Origin: Candidatus Solibacter sp.
GTDB taxonomy: Bacteria; Acidobacteriota; Terriglobia; Bryobacterales; Bryobacteraceae
DNA length: 5,345 nt
NCBI GenBank assembly: GCA_017883345.1
Contig: JADGNT010000413.1
Location: forward strand, 1 to 5,345
Direction of reading: 5' to 3'
The position numbers and the translations under genes are program-made. Within the stretch, counting starts at the first letter, position 1. Each line of letters begins with the position of its first letter. The notes under the pieces were generated by a model. It had not been told where the DNA came from. It made no database searches and saw only the letters and a list, made by a program, of their open reading frames with translations. Positions 1 through 5,055 of this stretch are shown here, one piece after another.

Positions 1-62
1 CGCGAGCCCTCTCCCAAGCCCTTGGGCTGGGGCTCCGCTTCCGGTAGCAGTTCAGGAGTCAT
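1..62 (-). CDS. N-terminal fragment of an unidentified minus-strand protein (runs off the left edge)
   Basis: An ATG at 62-60 on the minus strand opens a frame that stays open to the window edge. It gives about 20 residues beginning MTPELLPEAEPQPKGLGEGS, a polar Pro/Glu-rich leader with no signal peptide in the visible part. A good -10-like hexamer (TACAAT, minus strand, 78-73) ends 10 nt before the ATG. There is no Shine-Dalgarno at normal distance; the only GGAG lies 16 nt upstream. Leaders of this kind occur in front of some acidobacterial membrane proteins of the Yip1 type, but 20 residues are too few to assign a family. The gene would be divergent from the lipoprotein starting at 120. 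The main support is the open frame, the promoter-like element and the absence of any other explanation for 1-62. Confidence 0.42.
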   Translation of the reverse strand, partial: MTPELLPEAEPQPKGLGEGS

Positions 63-119
63 AATAGGACCGATTGTACTCCAGAGCACGCTCGCGCGCT
101 CGGGTATGATGAATGCTCC
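63..119. promoter_or_regulatory. Divergent intergenic region with two promoter-like -10 elements
   Basis: This 57-bp gap separates the left minus-strand frame from the plus-strand lipoprotein gene. It holds TACAAT on the minus strand (78-73), 10 nt before the ATG at 62, and TATGAT on the plus strand (105-110), 9 nt before the ATG at 120. Neither start has a normally spaced Shine-Dalgarno and neither -10 has a recognisable TTGACA-like -35. A -10 hexamer this close to the start codon is the arrangement expected of leaderless or near-leaderless transcripts. This is read from sequence only. Confidence 0.4.
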
Positions 120-926
120 ATGGGAAAATGCGCAATCCTGGCGCTGGCGCTGCTCGTAGCGCTGCTCGCAACCCCTGCCTGCAAGGCGCCCGAAGAGAGC
201 CACAGTAAGGCGATCCTCGGCGCCGTGCTGATCGATGGCTCCGGCGGACCGCCCTTGACCAGCTCGATGGTGGTGATGGCCGGGGACCGCATCCGCGGGG
301 CCGGTCGCGCGTCCACCATACCCATTCCGGCGCAAGCCGACAAGATCGATGGGGGCGGCAGGTTTCTGGTACCGGCGCTGGTCGCCGTGACCCCGAACAT
401 CCAGGGCCGCGACGAAGCCGCTTTTGCCAAAGCGCGCGAGGCCGGATTACCCGCCATCGGGCGCGTCGCCACGCTGGCCGACGCCGAGTGGATGCTGGAC
501 CACGGCGCCACCGGATTCGTCGGCATGATCCGCGACACCGAAACCCTCGATCCCGATTTTCTGGCCAAGCTCCGCGACCTGCGGATTACTTGCGCACCCG
601 CGTTGATTGGGGCGGGCGCCGGTCTGGAGATTGCCCGGCGGAACACGCTGCGCCTCTTCCAGGCGGGCGTGCCGATCGCGCTCTCCGGCGAAGGCGCCGA
701 CCCGTTGCGCGAGGCCGAGCTGCTGGCGCAAGCCGGCATTCCACCGCTCGACGTGATCGTCGCCGCCACCCGCAACGGCGCCGCCGCGCTGCACGATAAG
801 GAGACCGGCGTCATTCAGGCCGGCAGGCGCGCCAATCTTCTCGTGCTCTCCGCCAACCCCGGCGAGGACATCCGCAACCTCGGCCGGGTGGAGTTGCGCC
901 TGGCAAATGGCGAGATCGTGCGGTAG
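120..926 (+). CDS. Amidohydrolase-related lipoprotein lacking the metal-binding motifs (probable pseudoenzyme)
   Basis: This 268-residue protein starts with a basic residue and hydrophobic stretch (about 5-19) ending in TPAC, a weak lipobox with Cys21, so export and lipidation are likely. Residues 32-93 follow the N-terminal beta layout of amidohydrolases (VLIDGSG, VVMAGDRIRGAG, then FLVPALVAVTPN). The C-terminus matches the family closely: AATRNGAAAL at 215-224, TGVIQAGRRANLLVLSANP near 229-247, then DIRNL and the final ANGEIVR. At residues 83-93, however, active members read roughly PGLIDxHxH, and here both histidines and the Asp are gone (T91 and N93 occupy the His positions). The usual late Asp of a GTD-type motif reads SGEG at 189-192. 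At 268 residues it is much shorter than the usual 400 or more, with the His-bearing middle of the barrel apparently missing. Catalysis is unlikely; a binding or structural role is inferred. The only in-frame ATG near the promoter is at 120. The TAG stop lies inside the repeat that follows. Confidence 0.8.
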   Translation: MGKCAILALALLVALLATPACKAPEESHSKAILGAVLIDGSGGPPLTSSMVVMAGDRIRGAGRASTIPIPAQADKIDGGGRFLVPALVAVTPNIQGRDEAAFAKAREAGLPAIGRVATLADAEWMLDHGATGFVGMIRDTETLDPDFLAKLRDLRITCAPALIGAGAGLEIARRNTLRLFQAGVPIALSGEGADPLREAELLAQAGIPPLDVIVAATRNGAAALHDKETGVIQAGRRANLLVLSANPGEDIRNLGRVELRLANGEIVR

Positions 927-1007
927 CGTAGCCTTTTAGGCTGCCATGCCCCCAGTCGTGGGGGCATTCTTCCTCCGCGCCGCCGCGCCATAAAACTCTG
1001 CGCGATG
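923..1007 (+). repeat. 85-bp hairpin-rich direct repeat, copy 1
   Basis: The 85 bases match 5056-5140 in the same orientation with only two differences (949 C versus 5082 G; 991 T versus 5124 C). Similarity stops abruptly on both sides. It contains three inverted repeats: AGCCT/AGGCT around a TTT loop (928-944, extendable to seven pairs with one G-T), a 9-bp ATGCCCCCA/TGGGGGCAT stem with a GTCG loop (946-967), and CGCGC/GCGCG (984-988 with 1000-1004). It starts inside the last codons of the amidohydrolase-like gene, supplying its TAG stop, and ends 42 bp before the convergent GT stop. It has no coding capacity of its own. It resembles a dispersed intergenic repeat of the REP/terminator kind; copy number in the genome cannot be seen from here. 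Confidence 0.93.
946..972 (+). terminator. Hairpin terminator after the amidohydrolase-like gene (within repeat copy 1)
   Basis: A perfect 9-bp, GC-rich stem (946-954 with 959-967) closes a GTCG tetraloop and is followed on the plus strand by TCTTCC, a short weak T-tract. It lies 20 bp after the TAG at 924-926. The T-tract is on the plus-strand side only, so it would best stop transcription leaving the amidohydrolase-like gene. From the minus side it could still act as a hairpin at the end of the GT transcript. Confidence 0.6.
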
Positions 1008-1049
1008 TTCCGTTTGCGGCTTGCCGCTATGCGGGGCGCGGTCGCAGGC

Positions 1050-1907
1050 CTACGTCCGCGCCCCCGCCGGGCCGGCGTTGGCTCGCTCTTCGGTACGCGC
1101 CGCCTGCATCGGTTTGCGGTAATCGCCGCAACTGAAGTACTTTTCGAGCCAGATGTACAGGCAGATGAACAGGTACCGGCTCCCCATTTCCTTCAGCTTG
1201 AGCTTCGCCTTGCCGCTGCGGCGGTTCCGCCAGGTGATCGGAATTACGGTCCAGTTGTATCCCCGGACGATCACCTTCAACGGCAGTTCCACGGTCAGGT
1301 TGAAGTGTGGCGCGAGCAGGGGCCGGCATCCCTCCACCGCCGTCCGCCGGTACGCCTTGAAGGCGTTCGTGGTGTCGTTCAGTTTGATGTGGAACAGAAT
1401 ACGGATGAACCGGTTGAACAACCGGTTCATGACCAGCTTGATGCGCGGATAGTCGATGACGCCGCCGCCCTTCATGAAGCGCGAGCCGAAGACGGCGTCG
1501 TGCCCCGCATTCAGGAGATTCCAGTAGCGCACCACGTCGCGGCAGTCGTCGGATTCGTCCGCCATCATGATGACCAGCGCGTCGCCGCTCATGTGGTCGA
1601 TTCCGTGGATGATTGCGCGCCCGAACCCGTTCGGCCCGAGGTTCTGAAGGGGGTTCAGCGCCGGAAGCGTTTTGCGGGTTTCGGCCAGGATTTCCCAGGT
1701 CCGGTCGGTGCTGCCATCGTCCACCACCACGATTTCGTGCGGAATCTGGTTCAGCCGCAGTTCCAGGTCCAGGTGCTCGACCGTCGAGCGGATACAGCCT
1801 TCCTCATTGCGCGCCGGAATCACGATGCTGAGGAGCGTCAATGGATCGGTTCCGGCCTGTGGCGCCGGATCTACGTCGTCGGCGGAATGGGTCGCTGGGG
1901 TCGACAT
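1050..1907 (-). CDS. GT2-family glycosyltransferase, polyprenyl-phosphate sugar synthase (DPM1-like)
   Basis: With the start at 1907 the protein has 285 residues and a single GT-A domain. Motifs in order: LSIVIPARNEEG at 26-37 (nucleotide-binding start of the fold), VVVDDGSTDRT near 60-70, MADESDD at 115-121 (the DXD-type metal/UDP- or GDP-sugar site in the xDxSDD form common in this subgroup), DTTNAFKAYRR at 178-188 and a basic NRRSGKAKLKLKEM at 228-241. These are typical of enzymes that transfer a sugar from a nucleotide onto dolichyl or undecaprenyl phosphate. There is no C-terminal multi-pass membrane domain, only a short hydrophobic, aromatic segment (246-257), so a soluble or membrane-peripheral enzyme is likely. 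The frame is open upstream to 2006, but those 33 residues look non-conserved and would overlap the toxin gene. ATG 1907 is preceded by GGAAAAG and is followed by a low-complexity acidic linker before the fold. The sugar and lipid cannot be read from sequence. Confidence 0.9.
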   Translation of the reverse strand: MSTPATHSADDVDPAPQAGTDPLTLLSIVIPARNEEGCIRSTVEHLDLELRLNQIPHEIVVVDDGSTDRTWEILAETRKTLPALNPLQNLGPNGFGRAIIHGIDHMSGDALVIMMADESDDCRDVVRYWNLLNAGHDAVFGSRFMKGGGVIDYPRIKLVMNRLFNRFIRILFHIKLNDTTNAFKAYRRTAVEGCRPLLAPHFNLTVELPLKVIVRGYNWTVIPITWRNRRSGKAKLKLKEMGSRYLFICLYIWLEKYFSCGDYRKPMQAARTEERANAGPAGART

Positions 1908-1992
1908 CAAGTCTTTTCCGGACGTTTGCCGTTGCATCCCCATCTTACTGCACTCAAAGCGGCCGGCGGGATGCGATCGGGGTCGCAGAAAA
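1908..1992 (-). promoter_or_regulatory. Possible promoter/leader for the GT2 gene
   Basis: These 85 bp lie between the toxin stop and the GT start. On the minus strand there is a -10-like TAAGAT (1947-1942), 34 nt before ATG 1907, and a purine-rich GGAAAAG shortly before that ATG. No convincing -35 is present. The gap is large for tight coupling with the toxin-antitoxin genes, so the GT may have its own promoter, but read-through from the TA operon cannot be excluded. Confidence 0.25.
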
Positions 1993-2319
1993 CTACTCGC
2001 CGCCAAACCCAGCCTTGAAGCACACCCGCACCAACTCCCAGTCCGAATCGGAGAGTCTTCCGATCAACCGGACCTCGCGCTGCGATAGAGTGACCGGAAA
2101 CAGCCTGAAGTAGGACGCCGCGCGTAGCCCGGCTTGCTTCCAATCACGCAACGCACAGTCGGTCGGAGCCAACGGTTTTGGGGCTTGTGTCGTGATCAGG
2201 CCCACCACCACGTCGGGCCTATGTCGCTGGTACTCTTCTGTCGAGAGCACCACGGCGGGACGAGTCTTTGTCACCTGCGCGCCGGGAAACGCGCCCACCA
2301 CGACGTCTCCGGGCTTCAA
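1993..2319 (-). CDS. MazF/PemK-family type II toxin (probable endoribonuclease)
   Basis: The 108-residue length is typical of the family. The N-terminus KPGDVVVGAFPG followed by KTRPAVVLS (18-26) is the conserved MazF/PemK SH3-like barrel entry, with Arg20 where the catalytic Arg is expected and Thr43/Thr44 in LITTQ where the catalytic Thr lies. TDCALRDWKQAGL (53-65), SYFRLFPVTL (69-78) and IGRLSDSDWELV (86-97) follow the family pattern. Known MazF proteins cut mRNA (some tRNA or rRNA) at short sequence motifs; the cleavage site here cannot be predicted. The start is TTG at 2319-2317, sharing four bases (TTGA) with the antitoxin stop, with AGGAG at 2335-2331 upstream. The rare start codon and overlap suggest coupled, low-level toxin translation after the antitoxin. 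All key regions appear intact, so the toxin is probably active. Confidence 0.88.
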   Translation of the reverse strand: MKPGDVVVGAFPGAQVTKTRPAVVLSTEEYQRHRPDVVVGLITTQAPKPLAPTDCALRDWKQAGLRAASYFRLFPVTLSQREVRLIGRLSDSDWELVRVCFKAGFGGE

Positions 2320-2335
2320 CGGTTTTCCCGCTCCT
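2316..2335 (-). promoter_or_regulatory. Ribosome-binding site and TTGA stop/start overlap coupling antitoxin to toxin
   Basis: On the minus strand the antitoxin ends in TGA (2318-2316) and the toxin begins with TTG (2319-2317), so the two share TTGA. An AGGAG (2335-2331) sits 11 nt before the TTG, inside the antitoxin's last codons. No ATG or GTG is available at the conserved KPGDVV beginning, so TTG is required for the toxin to have its full first strand. This fits translational coupling. Confidence 0.65.
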
Positions 2336-2540
2336 GATCTTCAAAGCGCTGCACAGCGGCCGCCGCCGCATCGGCGAGATCCTCGTCCGTCCAGGAATCG
2401 GACCACTCGATCGTGCGCCCGCCCGCAAGATCAGCCAGTTGGCGAGCCCAATTCAGGACCTTTCCAGCTTCTTCCGGCGGGAGCGCCCGAACCACGCCGA
2501 TTAGCGATTCTTCCTGTGCGCTGAGCACCATGGTTACCAT
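2316..2540 (-). CDS. Antitoxin of the MazF-type pair
   Basis: A 74-residue acidic protein lies directly upstream of the toxin. Residues 6-38 (LSAQEESLIGVVRALPPEEA, then KVLNWARQL) form predicted helices with the LPPEEAGKVLNWA pattern seen in small DUF2281-like antitoxins. Residues 46-72 (SDSWTDEDLADAAAAAVQRFEDQER) form an acidic, helix-prone tail of the sort that wraps and blocks the toxin. No clear ribbon-helix-helix or AbrB fold is visible at the N-terminus, so DNA binding and autoregulation are uncertain. ATG 2540 is preferred because GAGG lies five bases before it; a second in-frame ATG (2531) is three codons on. The family name is tentative, while the role follows from the adjacent toxin, the size and the four-base overlap. 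Confidence 0.75.
   Translation of the reverse strand: MVTMVLSAQEESLIGVVRALPPEEAGKVLNWARQLADLAGGRTIEWSDSWTDEDLADAAAAAVQRFEDQERENR
2530..2540. promoter_or_regulatory. Inverted repeat ATGGT-T-ACCAT over the antitoxin start
   Basis: An 11-bp perfect inverted repeat with a single central base covers both candidate antitoxin start codons (2540-2538 and 2531-2529). It may be an operator or an mRNA structure, but because two nearby ATG codons partly create it, chance is a serious alternative. Confidence 0.25.
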
Positions 2541-2594
2541 TCTACCCTCACCGAATGACCGCGGACGCTAGCCACCGCGCGGTAAAATAGGAGT
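2541..2594. promoter_or_regulatory. Divergent promoter region between the TA operon and the methyltransferase gene
   Basis: These 54 bp must hold promoters for both directions. On the plus strand TAAAAT (2583-2588) is a good -10, ending six bases before the TTG start at 2595. AGGAG (2589-2593) is too close to that start to work as a normal ribosome site. A perfect 10-bp palindrome, ACCGCGCGGT (2574-2583), abuts and overlaps the -10 and is a candidate operator. On the minus strand GAGG (2549-2546) precedes the antitoxin ATG; no clear minus-strand -10 stands out. Confidence 0.4.
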
Positions 2595-4013
2595 TTGCCC
2601 TCGCCCATCGACGCCCAATCGTTCTCCGTCAAGCGCTCCCAGGTGGAGTTCCACAACTTCGCCTCGCTGGGCGACACCGACCGCGCCATCGCCCACTACC
2701 TGGACGAGAACGCCCGCCGCGCTTCCGTCATCCAAGCCCACCGCGAGTTCATCGGGCCCATGACCCCCTTCCTGGAGATCGGCGCCAACGCCGGCCACAC
2801 CAGTTACATGCTGGCCAACCAGTTCTCTGGCGAAGGCTTCGCCCTCGATCTCTCCGCCGACGCCCTGCGTCACGGCGTCGTCCTGATGGATCGATGGCGG
2901 CTTTCCCGCGCGCCCATCCGCGTGGCCGGCGACGCCGTCAACCTGCCGTTCCGCGATGGGTCCATCCAATTCGTGATGGCGTGCCAGATGCTCAGCCAGT
3001 TCATGAACATCGAGAGCGTCTTCCTCGAAGTCAAGCGCGTGCTGGCTCCCGGCGGCGTCTTTCTGTTCACCGAGGAACCGCTGCGCCGCCTGCTCAGCCT
3101 GCGCCTTTACCGCACCCCCTACCAGGACCGCATGAAGCCGTGGGAGCGCAAGCTGTTCGATTGGGGACTGCTCGGCTATCTGGCGCGCGACGTCATCGGC
3201 GCCGAACAGGAAGAGAGCTTCGGCATCCGCCAGAACCACAAGATGTACCTCAGCGACTGGCGCCGGCTGATCGCCAAACACTTTGCCGAACACCGCTACC
3301 AGCCCTTCGTCCCCGAGCGCGGTTGGGGCGAATGGATTGTCAAACGCGCCGCGCTCAATGAGGGGCGCGCCGCACGCCTGCTCGGCGGAACCCTGGCGGC
3401 CATCTGCAAGAAAGCCGGCTCCGCGCCGCCCCTGCCCTGCCTCGACCGTTTCGAGACCCTTCTCCGCTGTCCCGATTGCCACGGCGATCTGGCCCGCGAC
3501 GCCACCGATACCTTGGTCTGCGCCTGCGGTTATCGCGCGCCCAACCAGGGCGGAGTGTACAATCTGCTGCCCGCCGCCCTGCGCGCCGAACTCTATCCCG
3601 TCGACCGTGCCGACGTGATCGATTTCTCCCTCCCCAGCCACGCCGGCCGCCTGGGCGACGGATGGTACGAGCTGGAGGGGGACTACGGCAACAAGTTCCG
3701 CTGGATCGGCCCGCGCGCGACCGCCGTGCTCCGCCGCGCCCACGTGGCGCCGCAGAGGCTGCGGATTCGCGGCTTTGCGCACCAGACGCAGTTCACCAAA
3801 GGCCAGCCGGTGGTGGAAATCCGGGCCAACGGCGTGCGCGTGGCACAGCACGCGCTAGAGCGCGTGGGATTGTTCATCATCGAGGCGGATCTTCCCGAAG
3901 CGGAAACCTACAATATCGAGATCGCCGCCGCACCCGCCTGGACCATTGCCGACGACGACCGCTGCTTCACCGTCACCATCGGCATGATCCGCCTGGTAGA
4001 CGCAGAATCGTGA
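2595..4013 (+). CDS. Class I SAM-dependent methyltransferase fused to a Trm112-like zinc ribbon and a C-terminal beta-rich domain
   Basis: The protein has 472 residues in three parts. Residues about 40-250 are a Methyltransf_11-type Rossmann domain: motif I LEIGANAG at 60-67, the acidic end of strand 2 at D85 (FALDLS), GDAVNLPF at 112-119, then FVMACQML and LAPGGVFLFTEEPL near 149-163. Residues about 288-326 are a zinc ribbon, LLRCPDCHGDL with C292/C295 and LVCACGY with C309/C311, followed by GGVYNLLP, as in Trm112-like domains. Residues about 350-472 (GWYELEGDYGNKFRWIG, then alternating strands) look like a beta-sandwich similar to modules attached to glycan-biosynthesis proteins. The substrate is unknown; a sugar, lipid-linked sugar or small metabolite is inferred rather than tRNA or protein. 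No signal peptide is seen, so it is cytoplasmic. TTG 2595 is the first start after an in-frame stop at 2583-2585; GTG 2643 is an alternative that keeps every motif. It is probably co-transcribed with the lipoprotein 46 bp downstream. Confidence 0.85.
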   Translation: MPSPIDAQSFSVKRSQVEFHNFASLGDTDRAIAHYLDENARRASVIQAHREFIGPMTPFLEIGANAGHTSYMLANQFSGEGFALDLSADALRHGVVLMDRWRLSRAPIRVAGDAVNLPFRDGSIQFVMACQMLSQFMNIESVFLEVKRVLAPGGVFLFTEEPLRRLLSLRLYRTPYQDRMKPWERKLFDWGLLGYLARDVIGAEQEESFGIRQNHKMYLSDWRRLIAKHFAEHRYQPFVPERGWGEWIVKRAALNEGRAARLLGGTLAAICKKAGSAPPLPCLDRFETLLRCPDCHGDLARDATDTLVCACGYRAPNQGGVYNLLPAALRAELYPVDRADVIDFSLPSHAGRLGDGWYELEGDYGNKFRWIGPRATAVLRRAHVAPQRLRIRGFAHQTQFTKGQPVVEIRANGVRVAQHALERVGLFIIEADLPEAETYNIEIAAAPAWTIADDDRCFTVTIGMIRLVDAES

Positions 4014-4048
4014 AACAATTCGGGGCCGGCGAGCGTAATAGGTTGATC

Positions 4049-4053
4049 GAGGG
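4049..4053 (+). promoter_or_regulatory. Shine-Dalgarno GAGGG for the DUF4097 lipoprotein
   Basis: GAGGG is spaced six bases from ATG 4060 and fixes that start. Of the gene starts in the window, only this one and the antitoxin have a well-spaced site; the others rely on a close -10 or weak purine runs. Confidence 0.6.
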
Positions 4054-4059
4054 CAAATT

Positions 4060-4983
4060 ATGCGCGCCAAGCTCATTCTTCCGGCAATCGCCGCGGGTCT
4101 CGTCGTGCTCGCCGGCTGCGACATCGAGGACCTGGGCGGCTTCGAGCGGTACCACGAGGATTTCCATTACAGCTACCCGCTGAAAGCCGGGGGCCGTCTC
4201 AGTGTGGAGGGCTTCAACGGCTCGGTCGAGGTCTCGGTATGGGACCAGGAGACGGTCGACATCAGCGGCACCAAGTACGCCCGTACGCAGGAGGACACCC
4301 ACGACCTGAAGATCGAGGTCGATCACAGCGCGGACTCGGTCTCCGTCCGCGCGATCCGGCCCAGCCTGCGGCGCGGGAATTACGGCGCGAGGTTCGCCAT
4401 CAAGGTGCCGCGCGGCGTGGTGCTGGAGCGCGTGACTACCTCCAACGGCGCGATCCGCGCCTCCGATGGCGCCGGACCGGCGCGCCTGAAGACCTCCAAC
4501 GGTCACGTCGAGGTGCGCCGCTTGAAGGGCTCGCTGAACGCCGAGACCAGCAACGGACCAGTGGAGTTGGACGACATCGACGGCGCGGTGGACGTTCGCA
4601 CCTCCAACGGCCACGTCCGCGCGGAGGGCATCCGGGGCGCGCTGGACGCGACCACGTCCAACAGCAGCATCCATGCGGTGCTGGACAAGGTGGATGGCGC
4701 GGTGCGCGTACAGAGTTCCAATGGCGGCATCGATCTCTCGCTGCCGCCGAATACGCAGAGCGCGGTACGCGCCCACACCAGCAATAGCGGGATCACGCTG
4801 CACCTGCCCGGGGAAGTCAACGCGCGCCTGTCGGCCGGCACGAGCAATGCGTCGATCTCCTCCGATTTCGAAATGCGCATGCGCGGCGAAATCAGCAAGC
4901 ATCACATCGAGGGCAGCATCGGCAACGGCGGCCCGCTGATCGACCTGAGCACCTCCAACGGCCAGATCCGAATCATGAAGTAG
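4060..4983 (+). CDS. DUF4097-type beta-repeat lipoprotein (putative adhesin family)
   Basis: This 307-residue protein has a lipoprotein signal: positive MRAK, a hydrophobic stretch (5-19) and the lipobox LAGC with Cys20. Asp at +2 (D21) would mark inner-membrane retention in Escherichia coli; whether that rule holds here is unknown. After an N-terminal beta region (about 35-120, including SVEGFNGSVEVSV), a regular array follows in which a TSN or SSN turn precedes a short strand: positions 127, 145, 163, 181, 199, 219, 240, 261 and 298. The first five are exactly 18 residues apart. This is the DUF4097 signature and predicts a beta-solenoid with stacked Asn turns. No enzymatic motif is seen. 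The family is annotated as putative adhesin, but its function is poorly known; a structural or envelope-sensing role is equally possible. The start is set by GAGGG six bases upstream. The preceding methyltransferase gene ends 46 bp away, so an operon is likely. Confidence 0.9.
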   Translation: MRAKLILPAIAAGLVVLAGCDIEDLGGFERYHEDFHYSYPLKAGGRLSVEGFNGSVEVSVWDQETVDISGTKYARTQEDTHDLKIEVDHSADSVSVRAIRPSLRRGNYGARFAIKVPRGVVLERVTTSNGAIRASDGAGPARLKTSNGHVEVRRLKGSLNAETSNGPVELDDIDGAVDVRTSNGHVRAEGIRGALDATTSNSSIHAVLDKVDGAVRVQSSNGGIDLSLPPNTQSAVRAHTSNSGITLHLPGEVNARLSAGTSNASISSDFEMRMRGEISKHHIEGSIGNGGPLIDLSTSNGQIRIMK

Positions 4984-5055
4984 CGGCCCCCCCTAGTCAC
5001 AATTCATTTCTTCGTGCGCCGCGACGATTCTTTCGGGGCACTTCGCCGCCGCACC

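Noticed and set aside
59..814. Minus-strand open frame opposite the amidohydrolase-like gene
   Set aside because: It is Ser/Ala/Pro-rich low-complexity sequence without motifs. The plus strand has a signal peptide and family C-terminus.
1014..1027. Small GCGGC-TT-GCCGC hairpin after repeat copy 1
   Set aside because: It has a two-base loop, a short stem and no T-tract, and such pairs arise often by chance in this composition.
1908..2006. N-terminal extension of the GT2 protein to the ATG at 2006
   Set aside because: It would overlap the toxin's end, has no ribosome site and encodes a non-conserved basic stretch. The ATG at 1907 is better placed before the fold.
1005..2018. Plus-strand open frame (337 codons) starting at the repeat's ATG, antisense to the GT gene
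   Set aside because: The translation is Arg/Val/His-rich with no motifs, while the opposite strand encodes a well-conserved GT2 enzyme. It is kept only as a note on possible antisense transcription.
2568..3851. Long minus-strand open frame (427 codons) opposite the methyltransferase gene
   Set aside because: Its product is rich in His, Ala, Gly, Val and Gln with no fold-like pattern, as expected from the reverse of GC-rich coding DNA. The plus frame carries clear methyltransferase and zinc-ribbon motifs.
3476..4183. Arg-rich plus-strand frame overlapping the methyltransferase 3' half
   Set aside because: Extreme Arg/Pro/Gly content is typical of a shifted frame in GC-rich DNA. It bridges two real genes in another frame.
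3973..4905. Minus-strand open frame (310 codons) opposite the DUF4097 gene
   Set aside because: It shows repeated RAV/VGG patterns that mirror the TSN repeats of the real gene and has no credible start. It is a shadow of the repeat array.
4440..4980. Repeated ACCTCCAACGG-like 11-mers as a DNA repeat or CRISPR-like array
   Set aside because: They are the codons for TSNG in the DUF4097 protein, in phase with the frame; the intervening DNA is coding and follows the beta-repeat pattern.
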